Assembly (NCBI GenBank): GCA_025094145.1
Contig: JALLLS010000017.1
Span: forward strand, 372,001-436,000
DNA length: 64,000 bases
Direction of reading: 5' to 3'
Source: Spinellus fusiger
Taxonomy: Eukaryota; Mucoromycota; Mucoromycetes; Mucorales; Phycomycetaceae
The notes beneath the pieces are model-generated. The model made no database searches. It was not told the DNA's origin and saw nothing but the letters and a program-made list of their open reading frames with translations. A program made the position numbers and the translations under genes. This document shows, piece after piece, positions 11,012-21,271 of the stretch (its first letter is position 1; each line of letters begins with the position of its first letter).

Positions 11012-12486
11012 TCATGAGCGGTAGTCGGCATTAATTGTCACATAGTCATGACTCAAATCGCATGTCCAGAACTTGGCATCACTGGCACCAAGATGAAGAT
11101 CCACCTCAATAAAAAGGTCCTCCATCTTCAGGATATCAGACGCACGTGCCTCATCCATACGGTGGGGCTCTCCTTGTGTCATCAAAGAGAGGGGTTCTGA
11201 TCCATCGGTAGGGATAAAACGAACACTCACTTGATGAGGGTCCACAGGAACCCCGCTGTGGCCAAGACTGGCACAGATTCTTCCCCAGTTGGCATCCTGA
11301 CCAAACAGGGCTGTTTTTATCAACAGAGAGGTTGAGAGATGAGAGGCTGCTTTTTTGGCTGATTCAAAAGTATCTGCTCCCTATTGATGGATAGGATAGA
11401 TGGATAGGATAGGATAGATGGAAATGTAGATCGATAGATCGATAGATAGAACAGAAAAGAAAAAGAGCATGGTGTCAACAAACCCAGTGAGATGGAAGAG
11501 AGCTCTTGTCCACTTACCTTGACATGGATCGTCACAAACTTGGTGGCGCCCTCACCATCTCTCACCACCAACTGAGCCAAGTCAATGGCAAAGGCTGTCA
11601 ATTGATCTCTAAATACAAAATACGCCTCGTTCTCCTCGTCAATCCGCACACCACTCGCACCATTGGCAAGAACAACAATCGTATCATTCGTACTCATGTC
11701 CCCATCCACACTCATGGCATTGAAGCTGCGGTCCACAGCATACACCAGGGCCTGCTGTAGGAGATCCGAGGCCACATGGACATCAGTGACAATGCATCCC
11801 AGCAAGGTTGCCATGTTAGGGTGGATCATCCCTGCACCCTTGGCAATGCCTGCCATCCGAAACACACGCCCTAGCGCCAGAGCGCAGTGCTGCGAACGTA
11901 GCTTGGGGAAGGTGTCGGTCGTCATAAACGCCTCGGCTGCATTGGCCCAGGCAGCGGGCCCACTGTCCAGGGCATGGCAGGCGTCGTGGATGCCCTGCTC
12001 CACCCTGTCCATGGGCAGGGGCTGTCCAATCACACCCGTGGACATCACCAGGACACTGTTGGGCTCGCCTGTCCATTGATCCACGGCTGCCTGCATCTGT
12101 CTGGCATGCACCACGCCCTGCTCGCCAGTGACTGCATTGGCACATCCAGAGTTTGTGACAATGCCGCGAAGAGAGGCCGGGTTCTGGTGGAGCGTGGCCC
12201 TGCTGACAAGGACGGGGGCGGCCTGGAATGCGTTGGTGGTGAAGACAGCAGCCCCTGAACAGGGTGTCTCGGACAGAATCAGTGCCAGGTCCGGGTGTCC
12301 GTTCTTTTTGATGCCGCAAGAGAGGCCAGCGACCTTGAATCCGTGTGGGTAGGTGCCTTGGGTGACAATAAGGGACTGCTTGCGAGGGGATAGGTGAGTG
12401 TAGGACTTGTGTCGGAAGGAGAGGCGAGTGGTGGCTCTGGCATGGATCAAGGGACTGTAGAGCAATCTATAGGTGAGCAAGGCCAT
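11012..12486 (-). CDS. argJ: Mitochondrial glutamate N-acetyltransferase / ornithine acetyltransferase (ArgJ)
   Basis: Two exons (11518-12486 and 11012-11380), 445 residues. After an Arg/Ser-rich presequence of about 35 residues come the ArgJ hallmarks: GTYPHGFKVAGLSCGIKK, VFTTNAFQAAPV, TNSGCANAVTGEQG, VMSTGVIGQPLPMD, KGAGMIHPNMATLLG (self-cleavage before the Thr of ATLL, giving alpha and beta chains), MSVDGDMSTNDT, VRDGEGATKF, FGQDANWGRI and the ending CDLSHDYVTINADYR. The enzyme makes N-acetylglutamate and regenerates ornithine in the acetyl cycle of arginine synthesis in mitochondria. The single intron (137 nt) carries a GATAGATC microsatellite. A 7-bp tandem repeat starts directly before the start codon. 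Confidence 0.95.
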
Positions 12487-12955
12487 GGAAGGTGGAAGGT
12501 GGAAGGTGGAAGGTGGAAGGTGGAAGGTGGAAAGTGGAAAGTGGAAAGTGGAGGAGGAGAGAAGAAGAAAAGAGAAGAGAAGAGAGGATTCTTTAGTAAA
12601 GTACAGTCACGACGACTAGGAGACACACTACACACAGCATGAGTCATTATGATGTGGAGGCTATTGAATCCTATCTCCTCACTTGGAGACATTTCACTAG
12701 AACATCACAGTAAGAACAAGTGTGCATTTTATTGATTTCTTATATCTTGTCTTGTGCTTTTTTATACCCTGTCTTGTGCTTTTTTTATATATATCCTGTC
12801 TTGTGTTTTTTTTTATATCTTAGCTGGGTGGATGGGCGGGTGAGTAGGTAGCGGAAAGACAGACTACCCCTTGGGAAGAAAGAAAGGGCAATGGATAGAT
12901 AGACAGAATAGACAGAATAGACAGAATAGATTCTTTTTCTCTTTTTCTCTATTGT
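12487..12955. repeat. Spacer with a 7-bp tandem repeat (12487-12552) next to the argJ start
   Basis: GGTGGAA is repeated about nine times in 12487-12552, immediately 5' of the argJ start codon, followed by GAAGAGAA purine tracts. Three copies of a TTGTGCTTTTTTATA-like unit lie near 12750-12820 and GAATAGACA repeats near 12900. A short plus-strand ORF (12639, 24 codons) is not convincing. Confidence 0.7.
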
Positions 12956-15513
12956 CTATAATGCAAGCGGCCCTTCTTCTGCTTGTTCCTGTAACCCCTC
13001 CACAGACGACCCATTGACTTCTTCGTCTGTTCTCTTGAATAAACCAGCCCAGTACTTGATAGGATGTGTGTCTGGGAATAAAACACCCCCTCCATCCACT
13101 AGATCATGGTCCTTCATGGGATCAAACAGGGGATTCACAAACCGTGCCTTTTCTGTATTCAGGTAGTCCCAAATACACTGGGTTCTTTTCTCTGGTCGGT
13201 GGAGTGTCCGTTCTGCCTCGCAATTGAACAGAAAATTACCAAACTGGCACGAGTACAGGTGATAGTGCAGCTCAATCAACATGGTCTCGTTGAATTCAAA
13301 GCGCGTTGGGAACTGCAGCATCAATTGGTAAAGACAGTCGAGAAACTGATGAAAGACAGGACTTGTTTCTCTCTGGTAATAGTTGGACTTGTAGAACTTG
13401 TTCTGCATGTCTTTGATCGTGTTGGTCGCAGCATTGCCTCCACTGTGGGCTAGATTCACAAAGCACTTGTCATGGGCAAGATGGCCCGACCGATCAGAGA
13501 ACTTGTGGCCAAACGAGACCCACTCCTTTTCGATCAGGACTTGGAGTCCTTGGTAGGTGCGGTAATAGGGGTCCAGACAGATTTCACTGATGGACACTAG
13601 CTGGGCGGTGCGATCCCAGCCATCTGAGCAGTGGACAAGCACATGGGAGTTGAAGACATGGACGTTCTTTACAATAGAAAGGGCGCCGTCCATGATGGTG
13701 CCAATGTGTTTTATCCAGTTGGAGCGATGGAGGGCCAAGCGGCTGACTTGTCCATTGGTTTCTGTCCCTTGCATGGCTATTTGGTGTGGTATATATATAA
13801 AAAAGATATATAGATGTAGATGTAGATGTAGATGTAGATATAGACATATAGACATATAGACATAGGAGAGGTGGATATAAAGATGTATGGATAAAGATCA
13901 GTCGCTTGTGGGTTGGCCTTGGATGAACACCTACCTTCTACTAGCTTTGTCAGACTGTCTCGCATACTATGGATGTTCTCAATGGCAACATAGATCTTTT
14001 TGCAGTTGCGGTAGTTCTCCATGTTTTCTGTGCCTGCCCCCCGTGCAACATTCCCCATTGCATTAGCCATGGGTCGAGCATCCACAATAAGATTGGCTGC
14101 TGTGGATCCGTACAGTGTCTGTCCACTCGGCACCACAGGCACATTGGAGGCAAAAATAGCCTCAATGAGCTTCTCGTCTTGAATAGAGCGTGCCTGTTTA
14201 AATCCAACCATGGGCTGGCTGCTTCGGGTGATGGTGGCCTAGCATGTTCTTCCTTTGTGAGATGTCGTATTTCTTTTTCTTTTTCTTTTTTTCTTTTTCA
14301 TTCTCTCTCTCTGTATATAGTGTGGTGGTGATTGTTTACCATATTACTCCAATGTAAATAAGACAGGGCAGGAATGCGTGCCTTGCTTCGGTATTTGGCT
14401 GCATAATTCAAGGTAGCGTCTGTCATCCTTGTCGGTACTACCAAGAATCGAGGATAGGTAGGAGAATACTGCATAAGAGGATGAGAACACACACATCTAC
14501 ACAACTTTCTTTTTCTCTTTCTCTCTCTTGTCTATATTTATATCTACATATCCATAGCTAAAGGTGGACCTGCCTTGTAGTCTCTGTTCAGTAATGAGAT
14601 ACGCCAACTGTCAGAGGTCACATCCACACCCATACGTGAATATTCGTTGACAATATCATACACCTCCCAGCCATTGTTAGTGACATAGGGTTCTGGGGGT
14701 TGGAACTGGTAGGCAAACAACTTCTCGGGTGAATCTATAGAATACAGAGAAGTTTGGCCTTTTCTCTCTCTCTCTCTTTCTCTCTCTTCTCTCTTCTCTC
14801 TCTTCTCTCTCTTTCTTTACAGTAGGGAGGACTTACCCACACACGTCAGCTTCTGTATAGCATCATAGACATAGTGGGTCTGCTTGTCTTCTTCCAGTAG
14901 AAATGTCACAATCGTAAAATCACGGCATCGGATATGAAGAGGGTGTCGTCCAGAAGGAAGAGGTGGCCGCCGCTCCACCGTATGTATCATTGGATAGGAA
15001 ATCTGTGAGAGGACAGCCGAGACTTAATATATATCAATATATATAAATAGATAGATAATATACATATAAAGGTATAAAGATATACATATAAAGATATACA
15101 TATAAAGATATACATATAAAGATTCCTCCTGTGAGGTACCATAAGGAATAGAAGAAAGAAAGAGATGAAAAATGAAAAAAGTTCCTTGCTGTCTAGCCTC
15201 TTATCAGCTACACAACCAACAATAGCCAAACCCCGTCTCTCCCCGTTTCTCTTCTTCCTCTTCTTCTTCCTCTTCTTCCTCTTCCTCTTTCTCTTCCTCT
15301 TCCTCTTCCTCTTCCTACCCAGAGTTCTTGGTCATTTTCGAACCTGTAGATAAGGCACTGTAGGTTCAAGTGGATAGTGCCTGTAGACACCTTCTGTCCC
15401 TTTTCCAACATGACATTCTCAACCTATAGGCAGAGTGAGTGGTGTCGCTTGTCTTTGTTTGCTCAGAAACTGCTCTTATTTACTTTGGTGGCTAATAACT
15501 CATCGGTGTTCAT
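12956..15513 (-). CDS. Myotubularin-family phosphoinositide 3-phosphatase
   Basis: Seven exons from the start: 15484-15513, 15319-15423, 14837-15002, 14574-14734, 14340-14468, 13935-14238, 12956-13776; 571 residues. The N-terminus has a PH-GRAM-like region (VENVMLEKGQKVSTGTIHLN). The phosphatase domain holds TYPRFLVVP, RSKARIPALSYLHW, SQPMVGF, ENIHSMRDSL and the catalytic loop HCSDGWDRTAQL around residue 350 (CX5R with the family's Asp residues), then GHKFSDRSGH. It removes the 3-phosphate from PI3P and PI(3,5)P2 on endosomal membranes; yeast Ymr1 is the nearest role model. Exon 1 is only ten codons. Intron 4 uses a GC donor (AAG, then GCAGGT, at 14573 downward), forced by phase. Confidence 0.93.
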
Positions 15514-15874
15514 CTTCCAACAGGAATAAGAAAAGGGTGAATAGAGGAAAGAGAAAAGAAAAAGGTGGAGTCGCGTGTGACGGTTGGATTCTGTGTAATC
15601 TATGGATATATGTTTGTATGTATGTATGTATGTATCAAAGAAAGAGACCCAGGACTTTGTTCTAATACTAAAGAACAGGAGAAGGAAGAACAGAGAAAGA
15701 AGAACAAGCCAGTGGTCTTGGCACGAATGAAGTTACTGTCAGCAGAAAGGGATCACGTGCAACAGACAGTGCCAAAAAAAAAGAAGGCAAAGTGTAGTGT
15801 AGGGTAGGACTTTAATTCAAAATGCACGCATGAATGGAGACAGACAGTTAGAAATGGATGCCTCTGTATGGAAA

Positions 15875-17578
15875 CTACAGGGAATAGACAGCAAGAGCCG
15901 CTGTGTTATTGACACCCACACCTGCTGCTGCCACAAGAGGACCACTTCCTGTGTCCATGGAGGTGAGCCAGTTCAATTTAACAAAGCGAGAGTCCAATTG
16001 AGATGTTTGCTTCAGTTCATAGGCCTGTTCATTGGAGGGGAGAAGTGTCCATCTTGCCAGGGATCCATTGGAAGCACCCGACAGCAAGTCATGATCCGTA
16101 CCAGAGAGAAATGTACTGCTCATCCATAAGGGGTGAATACAAACAGTCCCTCTTTTTCTCTTCTTTTTTCTTCTTTTTTCTCTTTTCTCTTTATGGACTT
16201 ACAGACTACTAATCATACTGGCATGTCCCTCTTCCAGTCGAATAACAGTAGGAGATTCATGCTTTGATTTTTTGGCTGGATCAAAAGACAGGACTTGGAC
16301 AGTAGTATCTCCCAAACCAGCAGCTATTCTTTGGCCGTTGGTGGAGATGGCCAGGCAGTAGACAAAGGGAGGGTTGAACATATGCTCAGCACTTGGCTCC
16401 TTTGGATCTATACCAACCCATATGAATACAAGTGCACACTGCAGTAGAATGCAACTCACTTGTATCGTAGGTAGAGAGAATGGATCCACGGGAGAAATCC
16501 CACTGCAGCACCTTGTTATCCAATCCTCCTGACCAGACTAAAGGGAGGAGTGTAAGGACAGGGTGTACAGACAGTGGCTGTGTTTACCTTGCCATGGCTT
16601 CTTGGGACGGAATTGGACTACCATACAAATCTATTTCTTTGATGAATGCTGTCTGTGAGTGAAGAAAGCTCTTTTACTTACAGAACGATGCTTCTTGGAG
16701 AAGGGTTTATATATTTTATGGGTGGTAAGATCCACTGTAAAAAATAAGTGTGTTGGATAAGAGAATGGATTAGAATAGAATTACCAATGGTTACTTGGCC
16801 ATCATCATCGGCTGTAGCTAGGAATGTGTTCTTTTCATTAATGTCGATCTAAAGAGCATACATTAGAGTATAAGAGAAGGGATCCTACTTGTATTTCTAC
16901 CAATAGAAAAGAGAAAGGAACTTTTTTTACCGTATTGATTTCATCTTTACTAAAATGATACTCTCTTTCTGCCTGTGTTAAAATCATGCTTGTATTTCTC
17001 AAATCATATGTAAACACCTAATGTATTCATTATTCATTATTCATTATTCATTATAAAATATCAGAATATCAGAATATCAGAATATCAGAATATCAAAAGA
17101 ATAGAGCTACTCATTTCTAACGAGTGACCAATGCATTCATATATCTTGCTGTCATTTACCTTTGTACCCGAAGCAAGGTAGAAATGAGGAAGACTCGACT
17201 GACGAGCAAAAGAAACACTGGAGACCTAATGCATATATAGATAGATAGAAAAAAGATCAACCTAACCGTCAGTCTTTCTCTTGTTGCTATGTAGAAATGA
17301 CCCTCTTTACCGGAGAATCAAATCCCTGGATGCCCTTGACTGCCTTGGAGAGTCGAAGATCCCATAATCGACAGGTAGCATCCTCTTTGGATGTCCCACA
17401 TCAAAATAATAATAATAATAAAAATTCGCTCCTTTCTTATAGCACCCACAACAGACATACCTGAACCTGAAGCCAGAAGATGTTCTCCCAAGTAAGAATC
17501 CTTTGCGTGGTGTAGACATACGACAGGTGCCTTGTGTCCAACAAGTATTTGGAGGGGTGTCATGGGTGACAAAGACAT
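15875..17578 (-). CDS. WDR53-like WD40 repeat protein
   Basis: Ten exons from the start: 17461-17578, 17311-17384, 17160-17225, 16931-17017, 16785-16848, 16682-16734, 16588-16630, 16460-16537, 16203-16407, 15875-16115; 342 residues. Blade signatures: GHKAPVVCLH, HLLASGSEDATCRLWDLR, DEINTIDINEKNTFLATADD, then VVQFRPKKPWQVWSGGLDNK and VLQWDFSRG, which parallel human WDR53 in order and spacing. The function of WDR53 is poorly known (reported CUL4-DDB1 substrate receptor candidate). The last intron has tandem acceptors GAG and CAG three bases apart, so two isoforms differing by one residue are possible. In-frame Mets at 17578 and 17563 are both possible starts. Confidence is lower for the smallest exons. 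Confidence 0.75.
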
Positions 17579-17624
17579 GTCAACAAGACAGGCACAAAAT
17601 AATAATAAACAGAAAGTAAGATAC

Positions 17625-18958
17625 ACACCAGGAGATCTTTAGGATATAAAAGGAAATAGCCAAACTACAATTGTTTAAGAAATGACACATCGATTTGAGA
17701 AGGAGCAAAAATAAATTATGTATTCATGTTAGTTTTTAAATAAAGATTATTATGTAGATTTACCTGTAAATATCTGAATCCCGAAGGAAATCACTTTCGA
17801 TGTGGCGATATATAATATGAATACGAATATCTATTCTTATGTGGCTGTATAGATACCTTTTGATGCATTCACATCTCTGTTCCAAACAATTCCGCAACTT
17901 TGGCAAGCGCGGATATTGTTGAAATTCACTAATACCTCAGTGAGGATATTTGTGTTGCAAGTATGGCAGATCTTGAGAATAAAAAAAGAAAACAAAACAG
18001 AGTAACTGTTAAAAGAGCATTTTATATTGAGTTAGAGGTCAATCATGCTTACCCTCGATGTAAAGAACTCATCAACATCAACCAAAAGAAGATCACCATC
18101 TTTTTGTCTCTTTTTCAGTGATTGATATAATATTCTTGTCAAACCAACACGATGGCCTTTGAACTTGACAGCATCCTTTCCTTTCATTCCTGTGCCATAG
18201 GCAATGACTGGCGGCTTGGTAGGATCATGCTCCAATCCTTTTAGGTGCCAATACCCCTTTTCAATAATAAAATAGTAGTAAGAATAATTAGTTCGAGATG
18301 TATTAATGTACTCTCTATGTGTGTCGTATTACCCTTGCACTGGCACCTTCTTCTTGCCTTTGTCTTTGTAATGGAATCACTGGGTTTATTATAGTAAAAG
18401 AATATACAATAGAAACTGACTAACATGTCAGACATAATAAACATATACAAACACTTACCAGATCACAACTGTTGGTTTATATGCCAGACAAAGGCAAACA
18501 AAATAAAGAGGGTAGAAGATATGGAGAAAAACAGACAGTGTGGTTGGCAGGTATTTATATCCGAACAAGAGGACAATACGAAACTTCACAAGTCATTTGC
18601 TTAATCAAAACTACCAAAGTAATGCAGACTACAACAACATTCTAGAAAGAAAAAGAATTGCTTAAAGAACAGTTGCCTAGTTACCCGTTGTATTCAAATC
18701 GTGTTGTGTTCCTGTTCATGTATCCTCTTTGATTTCCCTAGACTATACTTTATTCCAATACTCTATTTCTTTGTCCCTTCTAGAGACCAAATATCTATAC
18801 ATTTATCTCTCTAGTGGTCTTGTTGATAACCTTAGTACTCTTTATTACAAATACTTACAAACCTTTGATTTTAAATACAGTTCCATAAAAGGCAAGAAAT
18901 TTTGGACGTAAAGGGATGATTGTGTCACTGATTAAAGGCCAGAAAATCTGCTGGTGTG
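17625..18958 (-). mobile_element. Element A: 1.33-kb TIR transposon, TA-flanked, with Fanzor remnant
   Basis: The left end reads CACACCAGGAGATCTTTAGG and the right end, read inward on the other strand, CACACCAGCAGATTTTCTGG, so the termini are imperfect inverted repeats of about 20 bp. Both are flanked by TA, as expected of Tc1/mariner-type target duplication. The first 330 bp or so are almost identical to the left end of element B at 27748, and the last 100 bp resemble the right ends of B and C. Inside, on the minus strand, lies the C-terminal part of a Fanzor protein. No transposase was recognised; the element may be non-autonomous or a deletion derivative. It sits 46 bp upstream of the WDR53-like start codon. 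Confidence 0.82.
17837..18256 (-). pseudogene. Fanzor (TnpB/IS605 OrfB-like) nuclease, C-terminal part in element A
   Basis: Two exons (18053-18256 and 17837-17971) joined over an 81-nt GTAAGC...CTCAAG intron read 112 codons without a stop. They contain PVIAYGTGMKGKDAV, KGHRVGLTRILYQSLKKR, then LLLVDVDEFFTSR, which places the RuvC-II glutamate in the usual V-D-E-aromatic-T-S context. A four-cysteine zinc finger (CHTC ... CQSC) is followed by GIVWNRDVNASKGI, with the RuvC-III aspartate of the RD-x-NA motif. Fanzors are eukaryotic RNA-guided DNA nucleases related to bacterial TnpB and to Cas12. Upstream sequence may hold one more exon (HYKDKGKKKVPVQ), but the N-terminal domains and RuvC-I Asp are not visible, so this copy is probably inactive. 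Confidence 0.8.
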
Positions 18959-19405
18959 TAGAGTGTAGTCGGAGTTTATACAAGTACGAGTGAGGTCTCT
19001 GTTTGGACATTGATGGCCCTTGGATGAGGTGTAGTTTCTTCCTTAGCAACACGGCAACAACATTTTACTTGCCTGTGAAAGCATAGATAAAGAACATGGA
19101 TAGAAAAAAGCATAGAATTAAGTCATGTATCTATGGTAACCCTCTTTCTTTCCTTTTTCATCAGACACATCACTATAGGTTGTCATGGATCCCACTCCAC
19201 AAATCATTTCTTACGCCTTTAGGACACTAACATTTTCTTTCTCTCTCTCTTTTTTTCCCTGATACTGTCATATGTCACACAGGTCGGTGTTTTTCCTTGT
19301 TGCTTCTTTATTTATTTATTTATTTATTTATCTATTTATTTATTTACATGGAGAAAGTAAATAAACTCTTTTCTTTTTCTTTTCTTCACAGAGACACATC
19401 CTGCC
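18959..19405. other. Spacer between element A and ask1
   Basis: AT-rich, with a TTTA repeat at about 19308-19345 and a C/T-rich tract ending CTTCACAG at 19391, which could be a 3' splice site of a 5' leader intron of ask1. No coding region seen. Confidence 0.5.
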
Positions 19406-20993
19406 ATGTTGCGTGATAAAGAGAAAAGAAGGGAAATACTACACCCCACACGAACAAGTCACGAGAAACAAAAGGAGACACCTGCTCAGAGAACAGTTGT
19501 AGTAGAAGAGGAGGAGGAGGAAGAGGAGGAGGAGGGAGTGGACAATAGCGACGTGGCTCTCATGACAGAGGAGGAGGCAGATGCAGAGATAGAAAGACTG
19601 AATCAAAATATCACTCTTACCTTGCAAGCCATTGACGAAAACTTCTCAAAGTGCAATCAGATTGTGTCGGGTTCTATTATTCCTGAGGTAGATAAGATTT
19701 CAGAGGCAAGCAGTGCTGTTCTCAAGGGAAATGAAGTAAGTAAAATAAAGATAAACAATAGACTTATGGCCTACATCACCTTTTATGTGTAGATCTGGCG
19801 ATTCTTTTTTCGACACATACAAAACACGTCCCTCTCAGGCACCAATCGACCTCCCCTGAGCCATGATTCAAGCAACTTTATTGATAAAGACACTCTTTCT
19901 GATGTGACTTCTATTACAGATGGGTTTAGAAGCATTACTCGGAGTATTGTTGGGACGAATGGGGTCTACCATTCCATGGTGCCTTCACTAGAGCGCTCTG
20001 ATCATCGCAAGAGACGTCGTTCCTTTGATAATGAACTAGGCAGCAGACTATCACGTACACTGGGGACAGATTTAGATATGAGTTATTCCGTCAGTGGTGA
20101 CCCCCACTACCGACAGCCCAATGAAGATATGTTTACATCCTCTGTGAATATCACCGGGAATATTACAGGGAATACCATGGAATATTACAGGGAATACCAT
20201 CAGGAATGCGCTGGGGAATAGCCACCCCTCACAACCACAGCAACCACAGCAACCACAGCAACCACAGCAACCACAGCAACAACACACAACAGGCAGTGAC
20301 TCTGTGCTTCCGAGAGAGTACTCTGAAGAAGACCAGCACACCATGTCATCAGAAGACATCTACTTTGATAAGAGAAAGGCACGCTTTCTTAACATGGCTG
20401 ATGAGGAGGAACTGCCGTTTATTCGGAATGGAGAAGAGTCGCCCTACACCCCTGAAGAGCCCCAGAAGGAAGCACCAATGTCAAGCACACCCACCACCCA
20501 ACGTGTCTACCAGAGCTACAAGGAAGATCTACGAAAGAACAAACGCCCCAAACACACTGAATTTGATCATTTTGACTATGCCATGGAGCCCAAAACATCC
20601 CTGACTGCAGGAGGAGATACAGAGCCATTGATGTCGACAGGAGGAGCGGGACAGGATCCACTGCAGAGAGGATCCATGAGCGTAGAGAGCAGTCGAACCC
20701 ACGTCACTCGCTCCAGTCTGTTCTCAGAGCCTCCCTCTCTCTATCCAAAGCCCTTTCATCTGTACCTGTTTGATACGTGCTTCAGAGAGCCTCCAGGATC
20801 CACTCAATTGACGCGCATTTACGGCGTATTTTCCTCACGTCCTGGTCAGAAGATCACCAGCAGAAACGTACTGGAGATTGTGGAAGATGGGAGTCATCTC
20901 TACACTCTTGAATCTGTGCGTCTTATTCTCCAGCAACTGTACAGGAAGCGGTTTGTTCAACGCGTGAATGATGGCTGGACACTGCGACACTAG
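19406..20993 (+). CDS. ask1: DASH (Dam1) complex subunit Ask1
   Basis: Exons 19406-19735, 19793-20089 and 20169-20993; 483 residues. The core Ask1 helix pair is clear: EIERLNQNITLTLQAIDENF, CNQIVSGSIIPEVDKI, then WRFFFRHIQNTSLSG across intron 1. DASH rings couple kinetochores to microtubule plus ends. A poly-Glu run precedes the core, a Gln-Pro repeat lies near 20225-20285, and the C-terminus has a compact segment (RPGQKITSRNVLEIVEDG, LQQLYRKRFVQRVNDGW) that looks like a winged-helix-type end. The plain frame of exon 2 stops at 20219, while the downstream 220 codons are open in another frame. A GTCAGT...TTACAG intron of 79 nt (20090-20168) restores the frame; the alternative is a small indel in the imperfect AATATTACAGGGAATACCAT repeat. 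Confidence 0.85.
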
Positions 20994-21271
20994 ACGGGGT
21001 GTGATTTATATCAAGAAAACAGCACTAAGCATGGACAGATTCAGTGTGAATCAATGGAAATCAGTGTGAATCAGTGTAAATAGTGGCCAATGTAAATACA
21101 CCCCCCTCTCTCTTTCTCTCTCTTTCCCTCGAGAAAAGGTCTCGTCGGTGTTTCTGTATTTTTTGTGACCTTTAAAATCCGTTTTTTTTTCTCTGCTCTA
21201 TTTAAATTTTTATTTTTATTTCTTCTCGTTCTTTTCCCTCCCTCCCCCCATTTTCTTCTTTACTGCTCATC
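20994..21271. other. ask1-pdb1 spacer
   Basis: Contains three imperfect copies of a TCAGTGTGAATCA-like unit near 21040-21085, C/T-rich tracts and TTTAAATTTTTA; presumed terminator of ask1 and promoter of pdb1. Confidence 0.5.

Noticed and set aside
12639..12712. Short plus-strand ORF (24 codons) followed by a GTAAGA donor
   Set aside because: Joining to the next plausible acceptor gives only about 32 residues and no recognisable protein.
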